Origin: an uncultured Pelagibacteraceae bacterium
GTDB taxonomy: Bacteria; Pseudomonadota; Alphaproteobacteria; Pelagibacterales; Pelagibacteraceae
NCBI GenBank assembly: GCA_902562645.1
Contig: CACETY010000011.1
Span: 1-36,599, forward strand
Length of the DNA stretch: 36,599 nucleotides
Reading direction: 5' to 3'
Part shown: positions 16,882-25,308 of the stretch, in pieces
Layout: every line of letters starts with the position of its first letter
How positions within the stretch are numbered: position 1 is the first letter of the stretch
Position numbers and translations under genes: made by a program
The notes under the pieces: generated by a model
The model's database searches: none
What the model was told of the DNA's origin: nothing
The model's input: the letters and a program-made list of their open reading frames with translations, nothing else

Positions 16882-18369
16882 TTATTGAACACTTAGTGTG
16901 TGCCATCTAATTGAAAAATACTCAACTTCGTCAAGATTTTTCACTCTAGAAGACGTCACAACAAGTCTAGACACATGGTAAGGAATCATTGTTCCAGATT
17001 CTTCCCATAATGTTTTTTGAGCATTAATATATGCTGCTTTTCTTTTGCTAAAATTTAACTCTCCTCTTGCTTCAGCTAAATTCTTATCAAAAGATGCACT
17101 TTTATAATATGACTCATTCCATTTTGCTTCGCTGTGGTAAGCCTCGTGCAATATACTATCTGCTGGTCTTTCATTCCAACGTGTCATTGCTACAGCTTTT
17201 TTCATCCAAGTTTCATTCCAATAACTTTTTGAAGGTGTCATTTGAATATCTGCTCTTATATTAGCTTTTGCAAGCTGTTGTTGCAAAACCTCAGCAATAG
17301 TTGGCCATGTTGGTTCTTTTGTAGATACGTGAATTGTCATATCAATACCATCAGGATATCCAGCTTCTTTTAATAATTTTTTTGCTGTAGCTGGTTGAGG
17401 TGGACAACTCTTTTTCATTCTATATTGATCTGATGGTGCAACAGGGGTATCACAAGACACTGTTGCTGCTCCAGCCATAACTAGATCAACTAATTCTTGT
17501 CTATCTACTGCTATTCTTACAGCCTTTCTTACTCTAGGATCATCAAAAGGTGCAACATCTGTTCTCATTACCATACCTCTCCAGTTTCCTGTGGGTATAA
17601 CTGAAACATTAAATTTTGAATTACCATCAAATATTTTTTTCTGATTGAATGGAACGTATCTATTCATATCTATTTGACCAGTTAGTAGAGCTTGAATTCT
17701 AGCTTGACCATCTGGGATAGCAATTACATGTACCTCAGCAAGTTTTGGTGCTCCTTCCCAATAATCTGGGTTTGCTTTAAGAATTGTCGTTCCCTCAGCA
17801 TCGAATTTATCAACTATAAACGGTCCAGTTCCAATACCTGTTTTTCCAATAGTATCACCTGATCCATTTGGTATCATTCTTAATCTGTAATCAGTTAATA
17901 AAAGTGGAAAATCTGCAAAAGATGTATTCAACTTTATTTTTACTGTATGTGAGTCGACAACCTCAATATCTGTTACTGCGCTCATACTTTTCTTTGCAGG
18001 CGAACCAATTTCAGGATCTTTAACTCTCATCAAAGAGTATTTTACATCCTCTGCATCAAAATCAGATCCATCATGGAATTTAACACCTTTTCTTAAGTTA
18101 AAAGTCCATTCTGTTGCATCTGCGTTACCAGACCAGTCAGTAGCTAACTCGGGAGAAGTAACTCCTTTAAGATCTTTTCTAACAAGACGGTTTTGAGTCA
18201 TTATCACTACTTGAAATAGTCTTCCTTTAGTAATTGCATCTAAATTTGTATCTTTTCCAAAACCAAGATCGTGAGACAGCTTGAAAACCCCACTTGATGC
18301 ATTGGCAAATGAAAATGTTACAAATAGTGATACCAATGAAATTGATATCAATTTTAAAATGTTTTTCAT
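16882..18369 (-). CDS. Periplasmic solute-binding protein, dipeptide/oligopeptide family (SBP_bac_5)
   Basis: 495 residues with a Sec signal peptide; cleavage is predicted after Ala24 (FANA). The mature protein shows SBP family 5 features: FNLRKGVKFHDGSDFDAEDVKYSL near residues 90-113 and the VRKAVRIAVDRQELVDLVM segment near 282-300. Family 5 members bind di- and oligopeptides but also nickel, opines, glutathione and other solutes; the ligand is not predictable here. A Shine-Dalgarno GAGAGG (18380-18375) precedes the ATG by five bases, stronger than most genes in this window, as expected for an abundant binding protein. It is the first gene of the transporter operon and diverges from the GcvT-like gene at 18483, suggesting the transporter feeds that cluster. 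Confidence 0.93.
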   Translation of the reverse strand: MKNILKLISISLVSLFVTFSFANASSGVFKLSHDLGFGKDTNLDAITKGRLFQVVIMTQNRLVRKDLKGVTSPELATDWSGNADATEWTFNLRKGVKFHDGSDFDAEDVKYSLMRVKDPEIGSPAKKSMSAVTDIEVVDSHTVKIKLNTSFADFPLLLTDYRLRMIPNGSGDTIGKTGIGTGPFIVDKFDAEGTTILKANPDYWEGAPKLAEVHVIAIPDGQARIQALLTGQIDMNRYVPFNQKKIFDGNSKFNVSVIPTGNWRGMVMRTDVAPFDDPRVRKAVRIAVDRQELVDLVMAGAATVSCDTPVAPSDQYRMKKSCPPQPATAKKLLKEAGYPDGIDMTIHVSTKEPTWPTIAEVLQQQLAKANIRADIQMTPSKSYWNETWMKKAVAMTRWNERPADSILHEAYHSEAKWNESYYKSASFDKNLAEARGELNFSKRKAAYINAQKTLWEESGTMIPYHVSRLVVTSSRVKNLDEVEYFSIRWHTLSVQ

Positions 18370-18482
18370 AATTTCCTCTCTTTAAAAAAATAAAAGGTAA
18401 CAATTAGCTACTTATATAGCAACAGTCAAAATGGATATTTTTTATTTGTTTTATTGGTGTATTCTAATTATCTAAAAAAATA
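18370..18482. promoter_or_regulatory. Divergent intergenic region between the transporter operon and the eight-gene cluster
   Basis: 113 bp, very AT-rich, that must hold promoters for both directions. For the minus strand a TTGACT at 18429-18424 is followed after 17 bases by TAATTG (18406-18401), a weak but correctly spaced sigma-70-like pair, then the GAGAGG ribosome-binding site. For the plus strand TATTCT/TAATTA elements near 18455-18470 are possible -10 boxes but none is convincing. No clear operator palindrome or riboswitch-like fold was seen. Confidence 0.4.
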
Positions 18483-19700
18483 ATGAATGATTTAATCAAT
18501 AAATATAGGTTTACTGTAAAGCCTGTTAGCCTTGAAAATTCTAATTCATTAGAGCTTGCAAGATCAATTCAAGTTCACCCTTTAACTTATCAGGAATTAC
18601 CATATGACCCGGAATATTCAAATTATGCAGGAAGATTAACCCTTGAAAAATTATCTAATGTTAGTCCTGAGGAAATGTATTGGAAGGCAAGGAGAGAAAT
18701 TATTTTTAGGCATACGGGAGAACATCCATTTGAAATATCAGGACCAGATGCTCTTAAATTTTTACAAAAAATATTTCCTAGAGACATTTCAAAAATCGCT
18801 GTGGGAAGATGTTCTTATCAGTTTGCTTGCTATCATGATGGTGGGATGATTACAGATGGGATACTTTTAAGAATTGATAAAAATAAATATTGGTTTGTGC
18901 AAGCGGATGGTGACCTATTTTCTTGGTATAAAGCGCATTCTAAAAATTTTAATGTAAAAATTGATGATCCAAATGTTTGGGTAAGCCAAGTTCAAGGTCC
19001 ATTGTCCATGAAACTACTTGAAAATTTGAGTAATGGTTTTTCAGAAAATGATTGGAAATATTTTGATTGGAAAGAGTTACAAATTTTAGATCAAAAAGTA
19101 ATAGTAAGCAGAAGTGGTTTTACTAATGAACTTGGTTGGGAAATTTATTTTAGGCCTGAAAATGAAACAGAGAAAATTGGAGATTATATTCTTGAGCAAG
19201 GAAAAAAATTAGGTATGATTTTGGTAGCTACACCAGGATTTAGATGTCGAAGAATTGAAGCTGGACTTTTATCTGCTGGACAAGATTTTTCAAAAAATAC
19301 CAATCCTTTTTCAGTTGGACTTGGAAGATTTATAAATTTTGATAAAGAGAATTTTATTGGAAAAGAGGCACTTATGTCATCAGAGAAAACATGTAAGACT
19401 TGGGGAATTCGGGTTATGTCTGGAACTGCAATTAAAGGAGAAAGTATTAAATTAAATGAAAAAGAGATTGGCAAAATAACTTCTAGCACATGGTCACCTT
19501 ATCAAGTTTGTGGTGTTGGTATAGTGCACCTCAACAATAATGAAAACGGACCAGGCGATATAGTTGATGTCAAATGCACTGATGGGAAATTACATAAAGG
19601 CCAGATCTGTAAATTACCAATGTATGATGAACATGGAGAAATAGTAAGAGGTATAGACAGAAATATACCCCATGAACCTAAACCTTGGTCTGGTATTTAA
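18483..19700 (+). CDS. GcvT-family folate-dependent aminomethyltransferase/demethylase, substrate unknown
   Basis: 405 residues. The central region is GcvT-like: HTGEHPFEISGPDALKFLQK near 77-96, GGMITDGILLRID near 120-132 with Asp125 at the position of the folate-site aspartate, SGFTNELGWEIYF near 204-216 and RRIEAGLLSAGQDF near 247-260, followed by a C-terminal barrel domain. Enzymes of this fold move a one-carbon group from N- or S-methyl/aminomethyl donors to tetrahydrofolate. It is not the glycine-cleavage T protein by context: no gcvH or gcvP is nearby. It begins an eight-gene plus-strand cluster with a second, DmdA-like member at 24127. A methylated amine or sulfonium compound is a reasonable substrate class, but this is inferred. 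Confidence 0.8.
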   Translation: MNDLINKYRFTVKPVSLENSNSLELARSIQVHPLTYQELPYDPEYSNYAGRLTLEKLSNVSPEEMYWKARREIIFRHTGEHPFEISGPDALKFLQKIFPRDISKIAVGRCSYQFACYHDGGMITDGILLRIDKNKYWFVQADGDLFSWYKAHSKNFNVKIDDPNVWVSQVQGPLSMKLLENLSNGFSENDWKYFDWKELQILDQKVIVSRSGFTNELGWEIYFRPENETEKIGDYILEQGKKLGMILVATPGFRCRRIEAGLLSAGQDFSKNTNPFSVGLGRFINFDKENFIGKEALMSSEKTCKTWGIRVMSGTAIKGESIKLNEKEIGKITSSTWSPYQVCGVGIVHLNNNENGPGDIVDVKCTDGKLHKGQICKLPMYDEHGEIVRGIDRNIPHEPKPWSGI

Positions 19701-19725
19701 ATTCAAATTGTTAAAAATATAGTTA

Positions 19726-20418
19726 GTGAAGATAAAAAAAAAAATAATTACTATCGGGGGTGGAGGCTTTACTCACAACCAAGATAATGATCAAGACCAA
19801 TTCATTTTAAACCATATTAACAAAAAAAATTCCTCATTAGGATTTTTACCGATTGCAAGTAACGATGACTCAAATAAAACCAAACTATTTTACAAAAGAT
19901 TTGAAGATTTAGATTTAAACGTATCTCACTTTAATCTTGTCTCTAGCGTAAAAGGTTTTGAAAATTGGCTTTCAAATCTTGATGCAGTTTATGTAGGTGG
20001 TGGAAATACAAAATTCATGCTCAAATATTGGAAAGATAATAATTTAATTGGACTTTTTAAAGAAATTTATAATTCAGGTATAATTCTATCTGGTGTAAGT
20101 GCTGGTGCTGCGTGTTGGTTCGATTGCTTTCTGACTGACTCAGATGGACCTGGATTTAAATCTATGAATGGCATTGGATTATTAACCGGAAGTTTTACAC
20201 CACATTATTCAGACTCAAAAAGAGCGGAAAAATATAGAGAAAATATTAAAAATAAAACTTTACCAGATGGTATTGCTGTTGATGATGGTGTTGCAGTACT
20301 TTTTATTGACGGAAAACCAACAGAGGTTTATTCTTCTAGAAAAGGTCATAATGCTTATTTTGTTGATCAAAATAAACAATTTAACTTAAAAGAATATATT
20401 AAAATTAACAATGAGTGA
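19726..20418 (+). CDS. Peptidase E-like serine hydrolase (family S51)
   Basis: 230 residues. The nucleophile-elbow motif SGVSAGAACWF places the catalytic Ser at residue 125, with His160 in LTGSFTPHY and an upstream VGGGNT turn near 90-95, as in peptidase E and cyanophycinase relatives. Peptidase E cleaves N-terminal aspartyl dipeptides; related proteins act on other amide bonds. The start is a GTG at 19726 in AGTTAGTGAAG; no earlier in-frame ATG fits. It overlaps the next gene by eight bases, so it is coupled to the FMN dehydrogenase, and it lies beside a divergent peptide-type transporter, which fits hydrolysis of an imported amide-linked molecule. Confidence 0.8.
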   Translation: MKIKKKIITIGGGGFTHNQDNDQDQFILNHINKKNSSLGFLPIASNDDSNKTKLFYKRFEDLDLNVSHFNLVSSVKGFENWLSNLDAVYVGGGNTKFMLKYWKDNNLIGLFKEIYNSGIILSGVSAGAACWFDCFLTDSDGPGFKSMNGIGLLTGSFTPHYSDSKRAEKYRENIKNKTLPDGIAVDDGVAVLFIDGKPTEVYSSRKGHNAYFVDQNKQFNLKEYIKINNE

Positions 20419-21574
20419 TAATATTTTACCAAGTCAAAAAATCTTTAGCATAAAAGATGCAAGAGAACTATCACGTAAACGTCTTCCCAAATTAGTTTTT
20501 GATTTTATTGACGGAGCATCAGGAGATGAGAAGCTTGCTGAAATCAACAGTATAGCTCTAGACCAAATTAGATTAGAGCCCAAAGTTTTAAGAAATGTTG
20601 AAAAAAGATCTCTTAAAAAAAAGGTATTAGGATACGAATTTAATTTTCCTTTTGGTTTTGCTCCTATGGGAATGACTAATTTGTCTTGGCCAGGAGCAGA
20701 CTCTATGTTAGCCGCTGAAAGTGCTAGAAATAATATTCCAACTTGTGTTTCTATGGCATCAACCACAACATTAGAAGAGATGTATGAACTCTCAGAGGGT
20801 CATTCGTGGATGCAGCTATATATTTTTCAAGATGAAAATTTTGTGATGGAGCTTTTGGAAAGAGCAAAAAATACTGGTTATGAGGTAGCAATTTTAACTG
20901 TAGATGTGCCTGTTTTATCTAGAAGAACTAGAGATGATAAAAATGGTTTCTCTTATCCTTTTAAGATAGGACCAAAACAATTTTTTGATTTTGCAACTCA
21001 TCCGATTTGGTCTCTATCAACTTTGATGAGTGGAATTCCTAAACCTATGAACTATGTAACCTCAAAAAGTGGAGATGGAATCTTTAAAAGAAAAGAAAGT
21101 AGAGGTTCTACTGATTGGAACGCACTTAAAAGAGTAAGGGATAAATGGAAAGGCAAACTTATTATTAAAGGAGTAATGTCTCCAGATGACGCAATAAAAA
21201 TAAAAGAAGCTGGTGCGGATGCTATTCAAGTTTCAAATCATGGAGGTAGACAATTAGACAGTGCCACAGCAGCAATAAATATGCTTCCATTGATTAGAAA
21301 ATCAGTTGGAAGTAATTTTCCTTTAATCTTTGATAGTGGAATAAGAAGTGGAAGCGATATAGTAAGAGCGCTAGCATTTGGTGCAGATTATGCAATGATT
21401 GGAAGACCCGTTATGTATGCAATGGGAGCTGATGGAAAAAAAGGATTAAGAAGAATAGTTGAGATTATAAAAGAAGAAGTTAGCACAACACTAGGGTTAG
21501 TTGGATTAAATGATATTAATGAAGTAACATCTGAGATAGTAATAGAGAATACTATTAATAAGGTAAATTACTAA
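20411..21574 (+). CDS. FMN-dependent 2-hydroxyacid dehydrogenase/oxidase (LldD/glycolate-oxidase family)
   Basis: 387 residues with the complete TIM-barrel pattern. Lys253 in IIKGVM, the base His277 and Arg280 in SNHGGRQLD, Tyr137 in QLYIFQD, and the phosphate-binding FDSGIRSG and MIGRP segments near 307-332 are all present. The position of Tyr24 of plant glycolate oxidase reads Phe30 (VFDFIDGAS) here, so the substrate carboxylate pocket may differ. The reaction is oxidation of an L-2-hydroxyacid to a 2-oxoacid. The next gene starts at the base after this stop codon and encodes a TPP enzyme, which would suit decarboxylation or cleavage of the 2-oxoacid product. Which hydroxyacid is used (lactate, glycolate, mandelate-like or other) is not decided by the sequence. 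Confidence 0.88.
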   Translation: MSDNILPSQKIFSIKDARELSRKRLPKLVFDFIDGASGDEKLAEINSIALDQIRLEPKVLRNVEKRSLKKKVLGYEFNFPFGFAPMGMTNLSWPGADSMLAAESARNNIPTCVSMASTTTLEEMYELSEGHSWMQLYIFQDENFVMELLERAKNTGYEVAILTVDVPVLSRRTRDDKNGFSYPFKIGPKQFFDFATHPIWSLSTLMSGIPKPMNYVTSKSGDGIFKRKESRGSTDWNALKRVRDKWKGKLIIKGVMSPDDAIKIKEAGADAIQVSNHGGRQLDSATAAINMLPLIRKSVGSNFPLIFDSGIRSGSDIVRALAFGADYAMIGRPVMYAMGADGKKGLRRIVEIIKEEVSTTLGLVGLNDINEVTSEIVIENTINKVNY

Positions 21575-23317
21575 ATGAGTGAGAATAAAATTAGAGGTGG
21601 AGCGTTATTAGCTAGAGCTTTAAAAGATAAAGGAATTAGTAAAGTTTTTACTCTTGCAGGAGGTTTTTGTAATCCAGCAATTGAAGGATTTGCTGAGTGT
21701 CAAATTGAAGTGATAAATACACCTCATGAACAAATTGCAGGTCATTTAGCAGATGGCAATACAAGAATTACTCGTAAACCATCAGTATGCTTAGTTGGAC
21801 CAGAGGGATTTACTAACGCAGTTCCCTCTATGATGGAGGCTTGGGGTGAGAGAAGTCCTGTTATTTATATTACTGGTTCCAGCAGTCTTAAAAGGCAAGG
21901 TTCAGGTGGCTTTAAAGAAATAGATGATGTTTCAATCGCAGCGCCTTTAACAAAATACAGTGCAAGCATTACTGATGGAACTAGAATAAGAGAATTCGTC
22001 GACAAGGCATATCATATTGCTACTAACGGTTATCCTGGCGCTGTTCATCTTAGTCTACCAGTAGATATTATGTTTTCATCTTTTGCGGAAGAAGTAGGAT
22101 TAGAGGAGAGGCCATTTTCTCACAAAGCTAAACCTCTAGCTAAAGCTTGGCCAGATCCAAATTCTCTATCAGAAGTTTTAGAACTTGCTTGTAATGCTAA
22201 AAAACCAATTATAATAGGTGGCCATGGAATTTGGTGGTCACATTCAGAAAAAAATCTTGAAGCAGCTGGCAATAATTTAAATATACCAATTTTTAATGTT
22301 CCATATCATCAAAAATTATTAGGTGAGGAAGCAAATGCTTATATGGGATTGGCTGATATACATCAATATCCTCCCTCAGAATATGCGTTACAAAATTCTG
22401 ATTTAGTGCTTGTTGTTGGAGCACGTTTAGACAATCAAATGAATTTTGGAAATCCACCTTTTATACCAAAATCAACAAAGTTGGCATGTATTAATGGCTC
22501 CCATGAGGAAATCGAACTCAATAGAGCAGCTGATTTTTGTTTACTAAGTGATCCTGGTGTTTTTTTAGATACATTATCAAATTTAAAGAAGAACAATAAA
22601 TGGAATTTAGATACAACTTGGTTCGAAGAAAATAAAAAAAAGAAAAAAGAATGGGTAGATAAATCCTTGAAAGATTTAGAAATTGAGGCTGAGGCATCAA
22701 AAAAAAATGGTGGTAAAATTCATCCTCTACAACTTTCATTAGATGTCCAAGAAGCAATGGGTGAAAATGACTGGCTAGTTATAGATGGAGGAAATACCCA
22801 TTTCTGGTCAGAGATTGCAATTAATATTGCTGGGGCAAAAGGTAAAAAATTAAAAGGTATCTTACATCCTGGAACATTTAGTATGTTAGGTGTTGGGGTT
22901 TCGTTTGCTTTATCTGCTAAAAATCACAATCCAGACTCAAATGTTGTTCTTATAAGTGGAGATGGTGCATTTTTATCAGGAGGTATGTCTATTGAAAGTG
23001 TATTTTATGAAAAAAAACCTATTACTGTTGTAATTGATAACAATGGTGGATTGGCCTCAATAGGGCAACAACAAGAGAGGTTATTTAAAAGTGGGAAAAG
23101 CGTTGCAACTGATTTTCGAGACATACCATTTCATAAGATATTTGAGGGTTTTGGAGGGTATGGAGAATTAGTTAATAAAAGAGAAGAACTAGCACCGGCG
23201 CTTAAAAGGGCAATGGAAAGTGGAAAACCTGCATGTGTAAATGTCAAAGCAAAACCAGTACTAAGCCCAATAGTCTCTGCAGTTGCAAGTAAAAGAGAGA
23301 AGTCATCAATAGAATAA
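21575..23317 (+). CDS. Thiamine-pyrophosphate-dependent lyase/decarboxylase (acetolactate-synthase-like fold)
   Basis: 580 residues in the three-domain order PYR (about 1-170), central (190-340) and PP (380-560). The cofactor-activating glutamate is Glu52 in NTPHEQIAGHLADG. The TPP/Mg motif runs from GDG at 462-464 to Asn489-Asn490. The presence of Glu52 argues against glyoxylate carboligase, which lacks it. Possible activities are 2-oxoacid decarboxylation (benzoylformate or sulfopyruvate type), carboligation or 2-hydroxyacyl-CoA cleavage; the sequence does not choose. A Lys-rich linker near residues 350-380 precedes the PP domain. Direct abutment to the hydroxyacid dehydrogenase suggests a two-step hydroxyacid to oxoacid to aldehyde route. 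Confidence 0.87.
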   Translation: MSENKIRGGALLARALKDKGISKVFTLAGGFCNPAIEGFAECQIEVINTPHEQIAGHLADGNTRITRKPSVCLVGPEGFTNAVPSMMEAWGERSPVIYITGSSSLKRQGSGGFKEIDDVSIAAPLTKYSASITDGTRIREFVDKAYHIATNGYPGAVHLSLPVDIMFSSFAEEVGLEERPFSHKAKPLAKAWPDPNSLSEVLELACNAKKPIIIGGHGIWWSHSEKNLEAAGNNLNIPIFNVPYHQKLLGEEANAYMGLADIHQYPPSEYALQNSDLVLVVGARLDNQMNFGNPPFIPKSTKLACINGSHEEIELNRAADFCLLSDPGVFLDTLSNLKKNNKWNLDTTWFEENKKKKKEWVDKSLKDLEIEAEASKKNGGKIHPLQLSLDVQEAMGENDWLVIDGGNTHFWSEIAINIAGAKGKKLKGILHPGTFSMLGVGVSFALSAKNHNPDSNVVLISGDGAFLSGGMSIESVFYEKKPITVVIDNNGGLASIGQQQERLFKSGKSVATDFRDIPFHKIFEGFGGYGELVNKREELAPALKRAMESGKPACVNVKAKPVLSPIVSAVASKREKSSIE

Positions 23318-23318
23318 A

Positions 23319-23654
23319 ATGGCAATATTTTCATCACACTTATTAGACGCCACAAATGGATCTCACGCTGCAAATGTTGATGTAATTATTTATCAAATTA
23401 ATGAAAATGGGGAAAAGAAAGTTTTCTTTGAAACTAAATCTGATGAAGGCGGTCGAATACTTCAAGAATTTGAATTAAGTAAAGAGGACTGCAAGTGTGA
23501 GTATGAAATAGTTTGTAAAACTGGAAAATATTTTAATGAAAAAAAGATAATTTCAGAAATAAATATAAAATTTAAAATGGAAAAACCAAATAAAAATTAT
23601 CATATTCCAATTATAATTTCTAAAAATAGCTATACTGTGTGGTGGTCAGAATAA
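23319..23654 (+). CDS. Transthyretin/5-hydroxyisourate-hydrolase-like protein without the YRGS tail
   Basis: 111 residues. It matches the bacterial HIU-hydrolase (transthyretin-related) fold along its length: SSHLLDATNGSHAANV at the N-terminus with His7, DEGGR with Arg46, CKTGKYF near 66-72, and YHIPIIIS with His95. In true HIU hydrolases the chain ends in Tyr-Arg-Gly-Ser, which forms part of the active site; here it ends TVWWSE. Three of the four signature elements are kept and the fourth is replaced, so a related but different hydrolase or lyase reaction is likely. No other urate-pathway gene is in the window. It starts one base after the TPP gene and is followed after two bases by a secreted protein. 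Confidence 0.78.
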   Translation: MAIFSSHLLDATNGSHAANVDVIIYQINENGEKKVFFETKSDEGGRILQEFELSKEDCKCEYEIVCKTGKYFNEKKIISEINIKFKMEKPNKNYHIPIIISKNSYTVWWSE

Positions 23655-23656
23655 AA

Positions 23657-24121
23657 ATGAAATATAAGATTTTATTTTTTTTTTCAATTTTTATATTTTC
23701 TTCAAATTTAAATGCAAAAGATATTTATCTTAGCTGCGAAAGTATAATTGATAATATAAGAGCTGATGGTGGTTATTTAATTGAAGGAAACGATGGTGGT
23801 AAAATTTTAGTTAAAATAAAAAACTCCAAAGCTGAGGCTTTCTATATTTTAGAGGAAGATGGTTATCAAATTAGTTTTAATGAAAAAATAAAAAAAAATA
23901 AATTGGGATTTAGTTATTCCATAAATTGGGATGATAAAGAATTCAAAAATAGTGAAGAATTTAAATTTATAAAACCAGTCGATGATTACATTTATAAAAG
24001 ATCATCTTACTTTTGGGCAAAAAGCGATGGTAAAGAAACTATAACTGATTTTGATAGTTCTGGAAGATGTAAATTTGTTGAAAAAAAATATTATATTCAA
24101 ACTACTAAAAATATTAGATAA
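23657..24121 (+). CDS. Exported protein of unknown function
   Basis: 154 residues from the ATG at 23657, two bases after the preceding stop. An in-frame GTG at 23639 exists, but starting there would put polar residues before the signal peptide. MKYKILFFFSIFIFSSNLNA is a Sec signal peptide with cleavage predicted after NLNA. The mature part is beta-rich and charged, with two cysteines (in LSCES near the new N-terminus and in GRCKF near the end) that could form a disulfide. I recognise no family. Its place in the middle of a metabolic operon, between the transthyretin-like and DmdA-like genes, suggests a periplasmic accessory role, but this cannot be shown from sequence. Confidence 0.65.
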   Translation: MKYKILFFFSIFIFSSNLNAKDIYLSCESIIDNIRADGGYLIEGNDGGKILVKIKNSKAEAFYILEEDGYQISFNEKIKKNKLGFSYSINWDDKEFKNSEEFKFIKPVDDYIYKRSSYFWAKSDGKETITDFDSSGRCKFVEKKYYIQTTKNIR

Positions 24122-24126
24122 ATATT

Positions 24127-25293
24127 ATGTCAATTTCTACTTCAAATATAATTAAAAATATTAAACTAAACATGTCTAGACGTATAAGACGAACTCCATT
24201 TACAAATAAAGTAGAGGAATGTGGAGTATCTGATTTTACTGTTGTCAATCACATGCTACTACCAAAAGGTTTTAAAAATACTGTTGAAGAAGATTACTGG
24301 CATTTAAGAGAAAATGTTCAAGTTTGGGATGTGTCATGTCAAAGACAAGTACAAATTACAGGTCCAGACGCAGAAAAGCTTGTGCAAAAAATTACACCAA
24401 GATCTATAAAAAAAATGGAGACAGGTAAATGTTTTTATATACCAATTATAGATGAAACTGCTGGGATGATTAATGACCCAGTTTTATTAAAATTAGATGA
24501 TGATATGTTTTGGATTTCAATAGCAGACTCAGATATTTTGCTTTGGGCGAAAGGAATTGCTTTAGGATCAAAATTAGATGTTGAAATTATTGAGCCTGAT
24601 GTTTACCCGCTAGCTATTCAAGGTCCTAAATCTGAAGACCTATTGATTTCAATATTTGGTGAAGACATAAAAAAATTAAAATTTTTTAATTTTAAAGTTT
24701 TTGACTTTTTGGGTACAAAACAGGTAATCGCTAGGTCTGGATATAGTAAGCAAGATGGTTTTGAAATTTATTTCAAAGGATTTGAAACTCATTTTAATGA
24801 AATTGAACTTGGTGAAAAGCTTTGGGATATCATTTGGGATCATGGTCAAAAATTTAACATATCTCCAGGATGTCCAAACCTAATTGATAGAATTGAGGCA
24901 GGACTTATGTCCTATGGTAATGATTTCACCAGAGAAAATAACCCGCTAGAATGCAATCTTGAGAAATATTGTAAACAAGAAGATGATCATGATTTTATTG
25001 GAAAAGATGCTTTGAGAAAGATTCAATCTGAAGGAATTAAACAACAGATGAGAGGAATAATTTTTGATGGCGAACCCTGTAAGCCAACGGGAGTTCCTTT
25101 GCCAGTATACTCAAAAAACAATAAAAAGATTGGTCAAATAGCATCTGGAATTTATTCCCCAAGAATTAAGAAAAATATAGGTTTATCAATGATAAATAGA
25201 GATTTTTGGGATTTAGGGAATGAAGTTTTTATAAACACTTTTAATGGAAAAAACAGAAAAGGCATTATAACTTCTTTACCATTTCCTGATTAA
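24127..25293 (+). CDS. DmdA-like GcvT-family demethylase (DMSP demethylase homologue)
   Basis: 388 residues, or 373 if translation starts at the internal Met16 (24172), just before RRIRRTPF. The protein resembles, from memory, SAR11 dimethylsulfoniopropionate demethylase: SRRIRRTPF, NHMLLP, WISIADSDI, IARSGYS and GCPNLIDRIEAGLMSYGNDF all have close counterparts. Asp117 in MINDPVLL is the folate-site aspartate position. DmdA moves a methyl group from DMSP to tetrahydrofolate, giving methylmercaptopropionate. Several DmdA-like paralogues do not use DMSP, and no dmdB, dmdC or dmdD is adjacent, so the substrate is left open. It shares the operon with another GcvT-family gene at 18483, which is rare outside this group. 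Confidence 0.78.
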   Translation: MSISTSNIIKNIKLNMSRRIRRTPFTNKVEECGVSDFTVVNHMLLPKGFKNTVEEDYWHLRENVQVWDVSCQRQVQITGPDAEKLVQKITPRSIKKMETGKCFYIPIIDETAGMINDPVLLKLDDDMFWISIADSDILLWAKGIALGSKLDVEIIEPDVYPLAIQGPKSEDLLISIFGEDIKKLKFFNFKVFDFLGTKQVIARSGYSKQDGFEIYFKGFETHFNEIELGEKLWDIIWDHGQKFNISPGCPNLIDRIEAGLMSYGNDFTRENNPLECNLEKYCKQEDDHDFIGKDALRKIQSEGIKQQMRGIIFDGEPCKPTGVPLPVYSKNNKKIGQIASGIYSPRIKKNIGLSMINRDFWDLGNEVFINTFNGKNRKGIITSLPFPD

Positions 25294-25308
25294 CTTTATA
25301 TTCAAATT

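Noticed and set aside
18483..19700. Glycine-cleavage T protein with a glycine riboswitch upstream
   Set aside because: No gcvH or gcvP nearby, and the 113-bp upstream region shows no glycine-aptamer-like conserved structure.
21575..23317. Glyoxylate carboligase, with the reductase at 33801 as tartronate semialdehyde reductase
   Set aside because: The TPP enzyme has the activating Glu52 that glyoxylate carboligase lacks, and the reductase gene is 10 kb away in a separate operon.
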